This document shows, piece by piece, positions 1-10,407 of a DNA stretch of 64,000 nucleotides. The notes under the pieces were generated by a model. That model was given only the letters and a program-made list of their open reading frames with translations. It was not told where the DNA came from and made no database searches. The stretch comes from Thiobacillus sp. (GTDB taxonomy: Bacteria > Pseudomonadota > Gammaproteobacteria > Burkholderiales > Thiobacillaceae): contig JAABQU010000111.1 of NCBI GenBank assembly GCA_011391285.1, positions 62,001 through 126,000 of the forward strand, read 5' to 3'. Within the stretch, counting starts at the first letter, position 1. Each line of letters starts with the position of its first letter. A program made the position numbers and the translations under genes.

Positions 1-2
1 CA

Positions 3-641
3 TTCCTGGTCGAACCGTTCAAGATTCCTTCTGGCTCGATGATGCCGACCCTGCTGATCGGTGATTTCATCCTGGTCAACAAATTCACGTATGGCATTCG
101 TCTGCCGGTGATCAACAAGAAAGTGGTGCAGCTGAACAATCCCGAGCGCGGCGACGTCATGGTGTTTCGCTATCCGGCCGACCCTGGCCTTGACTACATC
201 AAGCGCGTGATCGGCGTGCCGGGCGACGTTGTCGAATACCGCAACAAGCAGCTCAGCATCAACGGCGAGCCGGTGCGCACCGCCAATACCGGCACCTACA
301 GCTATGTCGGAAACGGTCTCAATTACGTCACCGCCATGGTGTACGACGAACATCTCAACGGCGTCGGCCACAGCATGATGACCGAGCCGGGCAAGCCGGC
401 GGTTTATCCGCAGCAGGTGGTGGACTTCCCTAACCGTGAAAACTGCTCCTACAATGCCGACGGTGAAGGCTTCGCCTGCAAAGTTCCGGACGGGCACTAT
501 TTCGCGATGGGCGACAACCGCGACGCCAGCAACGACAGCCGCTACTGGGGCTTTGTTCCGGATCAGAACATCGTCGGCAAGGCTTTTTTCATCTGGATGA
601 ACTTTGACGATTTCGGCCGCATTGGCACCACCATTCGATAA
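3..641 (+). CDS. lepB: Signal peptidase I (5' end outside window)
   Basis: Membrane serine/lysine protease that removes signal peptides from exported preproteins. The reading frame is open from the first bases, so the N-terminal membrane segments lie upstream of the window. Visible motifs: EPFKIPSGSMMPTL with the catalytic Ser codon at 36-38, DYIKRVIGVPGD with the general-base Lys codon at 201-203, and the C-terminal box GDNRDASNDSRYWG. The fragment is 213 residues and matches the periplasmic catalytic domain of E. coli LepB closely. The internal ATG at 39 lies after the catalytic Ser and cannot be the start. It is followed 9 nt later by a DUF4845 gene and then rnc, the usual betaproteobacterial order; lepA is expected just upstream. 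Confidence 0.97.
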   Translation, partial: FLVEPFKIPSGSMMPTLLIGDFILVNKFTYGIRLPVINKKVVQLNNPERGDVMVFRYPADPGLDYIKRVIGVPGDVVEYRNKQLSINGEPVRTANTGTYSYVGNGLNYVTAMVYDEHLNGVGHSMMTEPGKPAVYPQQVVDFPNRENCSYNADGEGFACKVPDGHYFAMGDNRDASNDSRYWGFVPDQNIVGKAFFIWMNFDDFGRIGTTIR

Positions 642-650
642 GGAGACAGC

Positions 651-1052
651 ATGCATAGCGTACGCCCCATGAAATCCAGACAACGTGGTGTGACCATGTT
701 CGGCTTCCTGTTTGTCGCCATCGTGCTGGTGGCCGTGGCCCTGCTGGCGATGAAGCTGGTGCCGGCCTACATCGAGTTTTTCTCGGTGAAGAAAATACTT
801 GCCACAATGGGGCAGGATTCCAATATCCGGTCAAAAAGCAATGCCGAGATCCGTAGTGATTTCACGAGGCGGGCGGGTGTTGACTACGTTACGGTGGTCA
901 AACAGCAAGACCTCATCATTGACCGTAGCAGTGGCGTTCCGGTGATTTCCGCGGACTATGAATTCCGCGCCCCGCTTGTCAGCAACGTCAGCCTGGTGGT
1001 CGATTTCAGCGCCAGCAGCGATCCCAACGCCGCCCCCCGCGAGATTGAGTAA
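651..1052 (+). CDS. DUF4845 family membrane-anchored protein
   Basis: 133-residue protein of unknown function. One hydrophobic segment (about residues 16-37) follows a short basic N-terminus, which resembles a pilin-like or type II-oriented anchor; the rest should be periplasmic. The family (DUF4845) typically sits between lepB and rnc in betaproteobacteria, as here. A good Shine-Dalgarno sequence (AAGGAG at 640-645) supports ATG 651; an ATG at 669 is an alternative. The stop codon overlaps the probable start region of rnc, so the two are likely translationally coupled. No catalytic motif is visible; a role beside LepB in envelope biology is only suggested by position. Confidence 0.85.
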   Translation: MHSVRPMKSRQRGVTMFGFLFVAIVLVAVALLAMKLVPAYIEFFSVKKILATMGQDSNIRSKSNAEIRSDFTRRAGVDYVTVVKQQDLIIDRSSGVPVISADYEFRAPLVSNVSLVVDFSASSDPNAAPREIE

Positions 1053-1725
1053 TGCCTTGCTGAACCAGCGCCTGCAGCGGGCGCTGGGTTATACCTTTGC
1101 TCGTCCTGATCTTCTGACGCAGGCGCTGACGCACCGCAGCTACGGCGCGCTCAACAATGAGCGGCTAGAATTCCTAGGCGATTCGGTGCTGAACTGCACG
1201 GTTGCCCGCGCGCTTTATGATGCGTTTCCCGATTTGCCGGAAGGCAGCCTGTCGCGCCTCCGCGCCAACCTGGTGCGGCAGGAAACCTTGGCCGATATTG
1301 CGGTGGCGCTGAGGCTGGGCGACAGCCTGCGACTTGGAGAGGGCGAACTCAAAAGCGGCGGATTCCGCCGTCCATCGATTCTGGCCGATGCGCTTGAATC
1401 GCTGTTCGGCGCAGTTTTTCTGGATGCCGGATTCGATGCGGCGGCGCGCGTGGTGCGCGGCCTGTTCGACCCGCTGGTGGCACAAATCGATCCCACGGCA
1501 TCCGGCAAGGACCCCAAGACCCAGTTGCAGGAAATTCTGCAGTCGCGCCGTTTGCCATTGCCGGACTATCAGTTGGTGGATACGCAGGGCGAGGCCCATG
1601 ACCAGAGCTTTATTGTCGAGTGCGTGCTGGCCAAGCCCGTACTCAGTACACGCGGCGTCGGCAAAAGCCGTCGCGCCGCAGAACAGGAGGCCGCACGCCA
1701 GGCGTGCGCCGCATTGCAAAAATGA
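1045..1725 (+). CDS. rnc: Ribonuclease III
   Basis: Double-strand-specific endoribonuclease that processes rRNA precursors and structured mRNAs. The N-terminal RNase III domain shows the signature [12 protein letters not shown] with the acidic metal ligands, and a C-terminal double-stranded RNA-binding domain ends near [14 protein letters not shown]. The open frame extends upstream over DUF4845, but homology begins at [13 protein letters not shown]. There is no in-frame ATG there, so I chose TTG 1045 (226 aa, the E. coli length); TTG 1057 is the alternative. The gene overlaps the DUF4845 stop at its 5' end and era by ATGA at its 3' end, the classic rnc-era coupling. Confidence 0.95.
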   Translation: MSNALLNQRLQRALGYTFARPDLLTQALTHRSYGALNNERLEFLGDSVLNCTVARALYDAFPDLPEGSLSRLRANLVRQETLADIAVALRLGDSLRLGEGELKSGGFRRPSILADALESLFGAVFLDAGFDAAARVVRGLFDPLVAQIDPTASGKDPKTQLQEILQSRRLPLPDYQLVDTQGEAHDQSFIVECVLAKPVLSTRGVGKSRRAAEQEAARQACAALQK

Positions 1726-2606
1726 GCGAATTCAAATGTGGCCTCATCGCCATCGTCGGGCGGCCCAACGTCGGCAAGTCAACGCTGCTCAACCGCCTCG
1801 TAGGGCAGAAAGTCAGCATCACCTCGCGCAAGGCGCAGACCACGCGCCACCGGGTGATGGGCATCCACACCACCGATGAAGCGCAGTTCGTGTTCGTCGA
1901 CACGCCAGGGTTCCAGACACGCTACACAGGCACCATGAACCGTGCGATGAACAAGCGGGTACGCGAAACGCTGTCGGATACCGACCTTGTGATGATGCTG
2001 GTGGAAGCGGGCCGGTTGAAAAATGAGGACCGCCAGGTGATGGAGTTGCTGCCCAAGGATCGCCCGCTGATCCTGGTGGTGAACAAGATCGACCAGGTCA
2101 AGGATCGCGCCGAGCTGATGGCCTACCTGAAGGAAGTCTCTGCTGCACATGGCTTCACCGAGATCGTCCCGGTATCGGCCAAGCAGGGCAGCAATCTCGA
2201 CGAACTGCTGAAGACCCTGCAAACCCACCTGCCGGAGAATGCGCCGCTGTTCGAGGAAGACGACGTCACCGACCAGACAGAGCGGCAACTGGCCGCCGAG
2301 CTCATCCGCGAGAAGGTGTTCCGCCTTTGCGGCGAGGAAATTCCCTACGCGGTCGCTGTCCAGATCGATAAATTCGAGGAGGAGGGCAACCTGCGCCGCA
2401 TCTTCGCCACCATTCTGGTCGACCGCGACAGCCACAAGCCCATCATCATCGGCAAGGGTGGCGAAAAGCTCAAGACCATCTCCACCCAGGCGCGGCTCGA
2501 CATGGAGCGCGCGTTCGACAGCAAGGTTTATCTGGAAGTCTGGGTCAAGGTTAAAGGTGGTTGGGCCGACGACGTGCGGATGCTGAAATCACTGGGACTG
2601 GATTGA
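1722..2606 (+). CDS. era: GTPase Era
   Basis: Essential Ras-like GTPase that binds the 3' end of 16S rRNA and assists 30S subunit maturation. G1 is [10 protein letters not shown]3 DTPG, G4 NKID, and SAKQG is the G5-type box. A C-terminal KH domain contains [11 protein letters not shown]. Length is 294 aa, close to E. coli Era (301). The ATG at 1722 overlaps the rnc TGA (ATGA), so era is translated by coupling; upstream in-frame codons belong to the overlapped rnc sequence and show no Era homology. Confidence 0.97.
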   Translation: MSEFKCGLIAIVGRPNVGKSTLLNRLVGQKVSITSRKAQTTRHRVMGIHTTDEAQFVFVDTPGFQTRYTGTMNRAMNKRVRETLSDTDLVMMLVEAGRLKNEDRQVMELLPKDRPLILVVNKIDQVKDRAELMAYLKEVSAAHGFTEIVPVSAKQGSNLDELLKTLQTHLPENAPLFEEDDVTDQTERQLAAELIREKVFRLCGEEIPYAVAVQIDKFEEEGNLRRIFATILVDRDSHKPIIIGKGGEKLKTISTQARLDMERAFDSKVYLEVWVKVKGGWADDVRMLKSLGLD

Positions 2607-2616
2607 ACTTTTTTCG

Positions 2617-2715
2617 TCCACGAACTGCACGAAGGAACACGAATAAATCGGAAACGCGTTTGGCGAATGTGCGAGTGAAGGATTTCTCTTCATGTTCCTT
2701 CGTGTCTTTCGTGGA
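2617..2715. repeat. Inverted repeat between era and recO
   Basis: The left arm (2617-2643) begins TCCACGAACTGCACGAAGG, and the reverse complement of the right arm (2688-2715) begins TCCACGAAAGACACGAAGG. The arms match over about 24 of 28 positions with a 44-nt spacer. This could form a long imperfect stem in the era-recO transcript or be a small dispersed intergenic element. It fills nearly the whole 119-bp gap in an otherwise tightly packed operon. Confidence 0.6.
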
Positions 2716-2725
2716 TCAATAACAC

Positions 2726-3463
2726 ATGTCCAGCGACGCCCGAATCAACAACGAGTCCGGCTTCATTCTCCACACCTATCCCTTCAAGGAAACCAGCGTG
2801 GTGGCGGAAGTCTTCACCCGCGGCCATGGCCGCGTGGCGTTGATTGCCCGCGGCGCACGCCGTCCCGCTTCTGCATTGCGCGGGCTGATGCAGCCGTTTA
2901 CCCCGCTGCTGCTGTCGTGGTTTGGCAAGTCTGAACTGAAAACCCTGCATGCTGCCGAATGGCAGGGTGGCCTCCTCGCGCCCCAGGGACGCGCGCTGAT
3001 GTGCGGGTTTTATCTCAACGAGCTCTTGCTGCGGCTGATGGCGCGCGGCGATGCGCACGAGTTGCTGTACGACCGCTATGTCGGCACCCTTGATCAGTTG
3101 GCCGGGGAGGCCTGCGCCACCGATTTTGAACGGATCTTGCGGCGTTTCGAGAAGAACCTGCTGTCCGAGATCGGCTACGGCGCCACGTTCGACGCCGAGG
3201 CCGACAGCGGTGCACCGATTGATCCCGCGGCCCGCTATGTGTTCCAGCCTGAGCGGGGTGCATTGCGCGCCATCGGGCAGCCGGGTTGCCCCGTCTCGGG
3301 CCAGACCCTGATCGACCTCGCGACCGATCACTTCGAGCGGCCGGTGACCCTGGTTGAGGCCAAGGTGCTGATGCGCAGCCTCATCAACCACACCCTCGGC
3401 GCCAAGCCGCTTTATACTCGCCAGCTATTGCGCGAACTCACAGAACTGAATCCACCCGGCTGA
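2726..3463 (+). CDS. recO: DNA repair protein RecO
   Basis: RecFOR-pathway mediator that, with RecR, loads RecA on SSB-coated DNA and anneals single strands. The 245-residue protein has the N-terminal OB-fold region (residues about 9-80, [13 protein letters not shown]), a helical middle, and the C-terminal region ending [12 protein letters not shown]. The zinc-binding Cys cluster of some RecO proteins is not obvious. ATG 2726 is the first start after the era-recO repeat, and its ribosome-binding site is weak. Four bases separate its stop from pdxJ. The era-recO-pdxJ order is conserved in proteobacteria. Confidence 0.93.
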   Translation: MSSDARINNESGFILHTYPFKETSVVAEVFTRGHGRVALIARGARRPASALRGLMQPFTPLLLSWFGKSELKTLHAAEWQGGLLAPQGRALMCGFYLNELLLRLMARGDAHELLYDRYVGTLDQLAGEACATDFERILRRFEKNLLSEIGYGATFDAEADSGAPIDPAARYVFQPERGALRAIGQPGCPVSGQTLIDLATDHFERPVTLVEAKVLMRSLINHTLGAKPLYTRQLLRELTELNPPG

Positions 3464-3467
3464 ATCC

Positions 3468-4196
3468 ATGAGCATCTTTCTCGGCGTCAACATCGACCAC
3501 ATCGCCACCCTGCGCCAGGCGCGCAAGACCCGCTACCCGAGCCCGGTCGAGGCCGCGCTGATGGCCGAAACCGCCGGCGCCGATTCCATCACCCTGCACC
3601 TGCGCGAAGACCGCCGCCACATCCAGGACGCCGACGTCGCCATCCTGCGCCAGGTGCTGAAAACCAAGATGAATCTCGAAATGGCGGTCACCAAGGAAAT
3701 GCTCGGAATTGCCATTGCCACGCGGCCGCAGGACGTCTGCCTGGTGCCGGAAAAGCGCGAGGAACTCACCACCGAAGGCGGCCTCGACGTCAAAGGCCAG
3801 GCGCCGAAAATTGCCGATGCTTGCAGGCGCCTGGCCGACGCCGGCATTCGCGTCTCGCTCTTCATCGACCCCGATTTTGACCAACTGAATGGGGCCCATG
3901 CGGCCGGTGCCCCGGTCGTCGAAATCCATACCGGCGCCTATGCGGACGCCGAAACCGACGAGGTTCGCACACTCGAATTCGAGCGCATCCGCACCGCCGT
4001 CGCCTACGGCCGCAGCCTCGGCCTGACCGTCAACGCCGGCCACGGCCTCACCTACCACAACGTCCAGCCGATCGCGGCGCTGCCGGGCATCCACGAACTC
4101 AATATCGGGCATGCCATTGTCGCGCAGGCGCTGTTCGTGGGCTGGAAAGAGGCGGTGGCGGAGATGAAGCGGCTGATGGTCGAGGCTTCCGGCTGA
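3468..4196 (+). CDS. pdxJ: Pyridoxine 5'-phosphate synthase
   Basis: Last step of DXP-dependent vitamin B6 synthesis: condenses 1-deoxyxylulose 5-phosphate with 3-amino-2-oxopropyl phosphate to give pyridoxine 5'-phosphate. TIM-barrel protein of 242 aa, the family length. Conserved pieces: [15 protein letters not shown] at the N-terminus, [20 protein letters not shown]-type segment ([10 protein letters not shown]), and [10 protein letters not shown] and ELNIGHAIV near the C-terminus. It is coupled to recO. acpS, which often follows pdxJ, is absent; the next gene is convergent. Confidence 0.97.
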   Translation: MSIFLGVNIDHIATLRQARKTRYPSPVEAALMAETAGADSITLHLREDRRHIQDADVAILRQVLKTKMNLEMAVTKEMLGIAIATRPQDVCLVPEKREELTTEGGLDVKGQAPKIADACRRLADAGIRVSLFIDPDFDQLNGAHAAGAPVVEIHTGAYADAETDEVRTLEFERIRTAVAYGRSLGLTVNAGHGLTYHNVQPIAALPGIHELNIGHAIVAQALFVGWKEAVAEMKRLMVEASG

Positions 4197-4215
4197 CACC
4201 CTGTGCTGCCGAGAC

Positions 4216-4824
4216 TCAGCGCAGGATTTTCTTCTTCAGCTTGATGCGTACATAGAGCAGCACGATCACCGCGACTACGCCCAGAGTGATGAGGGTGATC
4301 ATTTGCAGGTTATCGCGGATGGCCGCTTCGTTGTGGCCGAGGCTGTAGCCGAGTACCGCCAGGATGGTGACCCAGATGCCCGCGCCGAGGGCCGTGTAGA
4401 AGCTGAACACCGCGAGATTCATGCGCGCAAGCCCCGCTGGCAGCGAGATGTATTGCCGCACCGCCGGAATCAGGCGGCCGGTGAAGGTGGAAATGTGGCC
4501 GTGGCGCGCGAAGAAGTCCTCCATGCGCTGTAGCGAGTGTTCCTTGAACAGCACGTACTTGCCGTAGCGCAGCAGGAACGGGCGTCCGAGCTTCAAAGCC
4601 AGCCAGTAGTTGAACAGCGCGCCGAACAGGCTGCCGCCGATGCCCGACAGGATCGCCAGCGCCAGATTCATCTCGCCCTTGTAGGCCAGATAGCCGGCCG
4701 GGATCATCACCACTTCGCTGGGGAAGGGAAAGAAGCTCGATTCCAGCGCCATCATCAGGAAGATACCCAGGTAGCCCCAGGCGCCGACCGTTTCTACGAT
4801 GAATTGAATGGTGTCGTGGAGCAT
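4216..4824 (-). CDS. DedA family membrane protein
   Basis: 202-residue inner-membrane protein of the DedA/VTT family, whose members are linked to undecaprenyl-phosphate and phosphatidylethanolamine flipping, proton-motive-force homeostasis and drug resistance. Family marks: [20 protein letters not shown] near the N-terminus, the re-entrant segment [15 protein letters not shown], and [18 protein letters not shown] with conserved Gly/Arg/Pro. Four to five hydrophobic stretches and a Lys-rich C-terminus (KLKKKIL) are visible. It stands alone, convergent with pdxJ, with no terminator visible between them. The specific substrate cannot be told from sequence. Confidence 0.9.
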   Translation of the reverse strand: MLHDTIQFIVETVGAWGYLGIFLMMALESSFFPFPSEVVMIPAGYLAYKGEMNLALAILSGIGGSLFGALFNYWLALKLGRPFLLRYGKYVLFKEHSLQRMEDFFARHGHISTFTGRLIPAVRQYISLPAGLARMNLAVFSFYTALGAGIWVTILAVLGYSLGHNEAAIRDNLQMITLITLGVVAVIVLLYVRIKLKKKILR

Positions 4825-4894
4825 TTTTTAGAGTGAGAATTGAAAAAGTAAAGTCAAAGGCGGGACGGCGTGGCTCTCCGCACTCGACTTCAAG

Positions 4895-5827
4895 TCAAAC
4901 CACCGCTTCTTCCTTCTTCTCGACTGGCTTGATGAAGTGCTCGCGCTTGACGCCGAACATCAGCAGCAGCGGCGAGGCGACCAGCACCGATGAGTAGATG
5001 CCGAACATGATGCCGATGGTGAGGGCGAGCGCGAAGTTGTGCAGCGCCTCGCCGCCGAAGAACAGCATCGACAGCACCATGATCTGGGTCGAGCCGTGGG
5101 TGATGATGGTGCGGCTCATGGTGCGGGTGATGGCGTCGTCGATGATGTACGGAATGGTGGCGCCGCGCAGCTTGCGGATGTTTTCGCGGATCCGGTCGAA
5201 CACCACCACTGATTCGTTAACCGAGTAGCCGAGGACCGCCAGCACGCCGGCCAGCACGGTGAGGGTGAACTCCCACTGAAAGAAGGCGAACACGCCGAGG
5301 ATGATGACGATGTCGTGCATGTTGGCGAGCATGCCTGCCACCGCGAAGCGCCATTCGAAGCGCACCGCCAGATAGGCCATGATGCCGAAGGCGACCACCA
5401 GCAGCGCCAGCGCGCCGCTGTCGTAAAGTTCCTTGCCGACCTGCGGGCCGACGAAGTCGACGCGCTTCAGTTCGACTGTGGCGTCGGCTGCCGTGAGCGC
5501 CGCCATCACGCGGTTGCTGGTTTCCGCGGCATTGGAGTCGCCCTTGTTGGGCAGCCGGATCAGCACGTCGTGGCTGGTGCCGAAATTCTGCACCGAGATT
5601 TCCGGCAGGCCGGTTTTGTCCAGTGCGCCGCGGATCTCCGGCAGCTTGGCGGCCTGGGGGTAGCTGACTTCAATGACGGTGCCGCCGGTGAAATCCACAC
5701 CCAGATTAAGCCCTTTGTCCCACAGCGCCCACACCGAGAACAGGAAAGTGAGCAGGGAAATGGCTGTCGTTGCCTTCCCCCAACTCATGAAGGAAATGGT
5801 TCGTTTGAACGGGAAAAATTCCAGCAT
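4895..5827 (-). CDS. secF: Protein-export membrane protein SecF
   Basis: Partner of SecD in the SecDF-YajC complex, which uses the proton gradient to pull exported proteins through SecYEG. 310 aa, six predicted transmembrane segments of the RND type, first periplasmic loop after GVDFTGGTVIEV, and the conserved VLGYSVNESVVVFDRIREN segment in TM4. It begins 9 nt after secD. The C-terminus is charged (KKEEAVV). Confidence 0.97.
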   Translation of the reverse strand: MLEFFPFKRTISFMSWGKATTAISLLTFLFSVWALWDKGLNLGVDFTGGTVIEVSYPQAAKLPEIRGALDKTGLPEISVQNFGTSHDVLIRLPNKGDSNAAETSNRVMAALTAADATVELKRVDFVGPQVGKELYDSGALALLVVAFGIMAYLAVRFEWRFAVAGMLANMHDIVIILGVFAFFQWEFTLTVLAGVLAVLGYSVNESVVVFDRIRENIRKLRGATIPYIIDDAITRTMSRTIITHGSTQIMVLSMLFFGGEALHNFALALTIGIMFGIYSSVLVASPLLLMFGVKREHFIKPVEKKEEAVV

Positions 5828-5836
5828 GACGTGCCC

Positions 5837-7651
5837 TTAAATCGAGACTTTGGCCAGACGCGCCTGGCGGCCATAGGTGAGGTTGACCATGGCGCGCGAC
5901 ACGGTGACGGCGCTGAACATGGACGTGAGGATGCCCAGACACAGCACCACGGCGAAGCCGCGCACCGGGCCGGATCCCAGCCAGAACAGGGCGATGCCGG
6001 CAATCAGCGTGGTGAGGTTGGAGTCAAGAATCGTGCCCCAGGCGCGATCATAGCCGGCGTGGATGGCGGCCTGCGGGGTGGCGCCGTTGCGAAGCTCTTC
6101 GCGGATGCGCTCGTTTATCAGCACGTTGGCGTCGATCGCCATACCGAGCGTAAGCGCGATGGCCGCCATGCCGGGCAGGGTGAGCGTGGCCTGCATCATC
6201 GACAACAAGGCAATCAGGAAGAAGCCGTTGATGGCGAGCGCGACCGACGAGAACAGCCCGAACACGCGGTAGTAGATGACCATGAAGGCGACAACCGCGA
6301 AGAACCCCCAGATGTTGGAGTGGAAGCCCTTCTCGATGTTCTCTGCACCCATGCTGGGCCCGACGGTGCGTTCCTCGATGATCTGCATAGGTGCGGCGAG
6401 TGCGCCGGCGCGCAGCAGCAGGGCCACGTCGGAGGCTTCCTGTGCAGTCTCCATGCCGGTGATCTGCACCCGGCCACCACCGATTTCCTCGCGGATCACC
6501 GGTGCGGTGATGGCCTCGGCACGGCCTTTTTCGATCAGCAGTATCGCCATGCGCTTGTTGACGTTCTCGCGCGTCACGTCCTTGAAGATGCGTGCGCCCT
6601 TGCCATCCAGGTTGATGTGCACCGCGGCCTGGCCGCTGGTGTTGTCGAAGCCGGGTGAGGCGTCGGTGATCGAGTCGCCGGTCAGCACCACGTCCTTTTT
6701 CACCGCGATCAGGCCGCCGTCGCGACTGGTCACCACATCGGCGCCGAACGGCACCTGGCCCTGTGCCAGTGCCAGCGGGTCAGCCAGTTCGTCGACCATG
6801 CGGATTTCCAGGGTGGCGGTGCGGCCGAGGATGTCCTTGGCCTTGGCCGTGTCCTGCACGCCGGGCAACTGCACCACGACGCGGCTGGCACCCTGTTGCT
6901 GGATCACCGGCTCGGCCACGCCGAGTTCGTTGACGCGGTTGCGCAAGGTGGTGATGTTCTGTTGCAGGGCGAATTCCTGCACTTGTGTTTCGGTTTCCGG
7001 CTTCAGGCGCGCGGTCAGGGTAAAGCCTTCGGCCTGGTCTTCGGGGGTGAGCGCCAGTTCGGTGAATGTCGTGCCGAGCTTGTTGATGGCGGCATCGCGC
7101 TGGTCGCGGGTGGCGAAATGCACAGTGACCACGTTGCCTTCGCGGCTGATACGGCTGTAGCGGATCTTGGCGCTACGCAGTTCGGTGCGGAAATCGTTCT
7201 GGTAGCGGATGGCGGATTTTTCAAGGGCCGCTTTCATGTCGACTTCGAGCAGGAAGTGCACGCCGCCGCGCAGGTCCAGGCCGAGGTACATCGGCAGTGC
7301 GCTGATGGAGGACAGCCAGGCGGGCGAGGCAGACACCAGGTTCAGCGCCACGGTATAGCGCTCGCCCAGCCCGTTCTGCAGCACATCCTTGGCCTTGATC
7401 TGCACGTCGGTGCTGGAGAAGCGTGTCTTGATGCTATTGCCTGACAGTTCCACCCCGCTGGTGGCGACGTTGGCCGCCTTCAGCAGCGATTCCACCTTCC
7501 CCAGGAGCGCGGTATCGACCTTTTCGGTGGTGCGCACCGGCGACACCTGAACTGCTGGCAATTCGCCGAAAAAGTTGGGCAGGGTGTAGAGGAAGGCGAC
7601 CACCAGCGTGAAGCCGATGAGGATGTATTTCCAGAGCGGGAAACGGTTCAT
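5837..7651 (-). CDS. secD: Protein-export membrane protein SecD
   Basis: Large subunit of SecDF. 604 aa: one N-terminal membrane helix, a long periplasmic domain with the family motif GLDLRGGVHFLLEV, then five C-terminal helices including GMAIDANVLINERIREE, which holds the Asp used in proton coupling. Middle of operon yajC-secD-secF. The 83-nt gap to yajC holds a perfect hairpin. The Shine-Dalgarno sequence is weak, while the ATG fits the usual N-terminus MNRFPLWKYIL. Confidence 0.97.
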   Translation of the reverse strand: MNRFPLWKYILIGFTLVVAFLYTLPNFFGELPAVQVSPVRTTEKVDTALLGKVESLLKAANVATSGVELSGNSIKTRFSSTDVQIKAKDVLQNGLGERYTVALNLVSASPAWLSSISALPMYLGLDLRGGVHFLLEVDMKAALEKSAIRYQNDFRTELRSAKIRYSRISREGNVVTVHFATRDQRDAAINKLGTTFTELALTPEDQAEGFTLTARLKPETETQVQEFALQQNITTLRNRVNELGVAEPVIQQQGASRVVVQLPGVQDTAKAKDILGRTATLEIRMVDELADPLALAQGQVPFGADVVTSRDGGLIAVKKDVVLTGDSITDASPGFDNTSGQAAVHINLDGKGARIFKDVTRENVNKRMAILLIEKGRAEAITAPVIREEIGGGRVQITGMETAQEASDVALLLRAGALAAPMQIIEERTVGPSMGAENIEKGFHSNIWGFFAVVAFMVIYYRVFGLFSSVALAINGFFLIALLSMMQATLTLPGMAAIALTLGMAIDANVLINERIREELRNGATPQAAIHAGYDRAWGTILDSNLTTLIAGIALFWLGSGPVRGFAVVLCLGILTSMFSAVTVSRAMVNLTYGRQARLAKVSI

Positions 7652-7698
7652 GGTTTAGCCGTGACGGGTGAGCGGGAGGAGAGGGGTGAAAAGGAGGC

Positions 7699-7723
7699 AA
7701 GCGGCTGCCAGAGGCAGCCGCTT
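7699..7723 (-). terminator. Perfect hairpin between yajC and secD
   Basis: AAGCGGCTGCC (7699-7709), a 3-nt loop, then GGCAGCCGCTT (7713-7723): an 11-bp perfect stem in the yajC-secD gap. On the − strand it is not followed by a clean U-tract, so it is a poor intrinsic terminator. It is more likely an attenuator, an mRNA-stability hairpin or a partial stop that sets the YajC to SecDF ratio. Confidence 0.5.
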
Positions 7724-7734
7724 GTCACGGCGTC

Positions 7735-8052
7735 TTACAGGCCCTTGATCGTGCCCTTCGGCAGCAGGGTCTGGATCGACTGCTTTTGCACGTGGGTGAT
7801 CACGCCGTCGGCGATCTCAAGCGATACGAACTGCTCGCCGATTTTGGCAACCTTGCCGGCCTGGCCGCTGGAGGTGATGACCTCATCGCCCTTGGCCAGT
7901 TCGGACAGCATTCTTTTCTGTTCCTTGGCGCGCTTCATCTGCGGGCGGATGAGCATGAACCAGAACAGGATGAAAATGATGATGAGCGGCAGGAAGTCCG
8001 TGATGCCGGGGGTGGCTGCTGCGGCCGATTGCGCGTGGGCAAGAGAAATCAT
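7735..8052 (-). CDS. yajC: Preprotein translocase subunit YajC
   Basis: Small 105-aa single-span protein of the SecDF-YajC complex. One membrane segment (about residues 14-37, ending LFWFMLIRPQMKRAK) is followed by a cytoplasmic beta-rich domain with LAKGDEVITSSG and VAKIGEQFVSLEIADG. This length and motif order are diagnostic. It lies 45 nt after tgt in the usual queA-tgt-yajC-secD-secF order. Confidence 0.97.
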   Translation of the reverse strand: MISLAHAQSAAAATPGITDFLPLIIIFILFWFMLIRPQMKRAKEQKRMLSELAKGDEVITSSGQAGKVAKIGEQFVSLEIADGVITHVQKQSIQTLLPKGTIKGL

Positions 8053-8097
8053 GGGTAGAACTCCGAGTCAGGCTTGATTAATTAAAACCGAGCGATT

Positions 8098-10223
<2,126 letters not shown>

Positions 10224-10231
10224 GGGGCGCG

Positions 10232-10237
10232 ATTATA
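10232..10237 (-). promoter_or_regulatory. TATAAT box abutting queA
   Basis: A perfect -10 hexamer on the − strand, 8 nt before the queA ATG. The predicted start at about 10225 leaves a 2-nt leader. The -35 region is poor. Confidence 0.45.
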
Positions 10238-10246
10238 GCTTCCGCC

Positions 10247-10276
10247 TTGCGGCGGGCTGTCCGATTCGGCGATAAT
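10247..10276 (+). promoter_or_regulatory. Candidate promoter of tRNA-Leu
   Basis: TTGCGG (10247-10252), an 18-nt spacer and GATAAT (10271-10276). Transcription would start near 10283, about 35 nt before the mature tRNA 5' end. The match is moderate. Confidence 0.35.
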
Positions 10277-10317
10277 GCGCGGCTTCTGTCGCCGGCCGCT
10301 TTCGCGTCCGGCCCCTT

Positions 10318-10404
10318 GCCGGGATGGCGGAATCGGTAGACGCAGCGGATTCAAAATCCGCCGCTGGTAACAGTGTGGGGGTTCGAGTCCCCCTCCCGGC
10401 ACCA
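10318..10404 (+). tRNA. tRNA-Leu (anticodon CAA)
   Basis: 87-nt class II tRNA. The acceptor stem GCCGGGA pairs with TCCCGGC, and CCA is encoded. The anticodon stem GCGGA/TCCGC frames loop TTCAAAA with anticodon CAA (codon UUG). A long variable arm lies around CGCTGGTAACAGTG, and the T-loop is GGTTCGAGTCC. The adjacent epimerase gene ends 3 nt beyond its 3' end in the opposite orientation. Confidence 0.96.
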
Positions 10405-10407
10405 GTT

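Noticed and set aside
4197..4215. acpS after pdxJ
   Set aside because: No room or frame for it; the next gene is the convergent DedA gene, so acpS must be elsewhere.
5315..6658. 447-codon open frame antisense to secF/secD
   Set aside because: His/Glu/Gly-rich low-information translation typical of antisense frames in GC-rich genes; no ribosome-binding site and fully inside conserved secDF.
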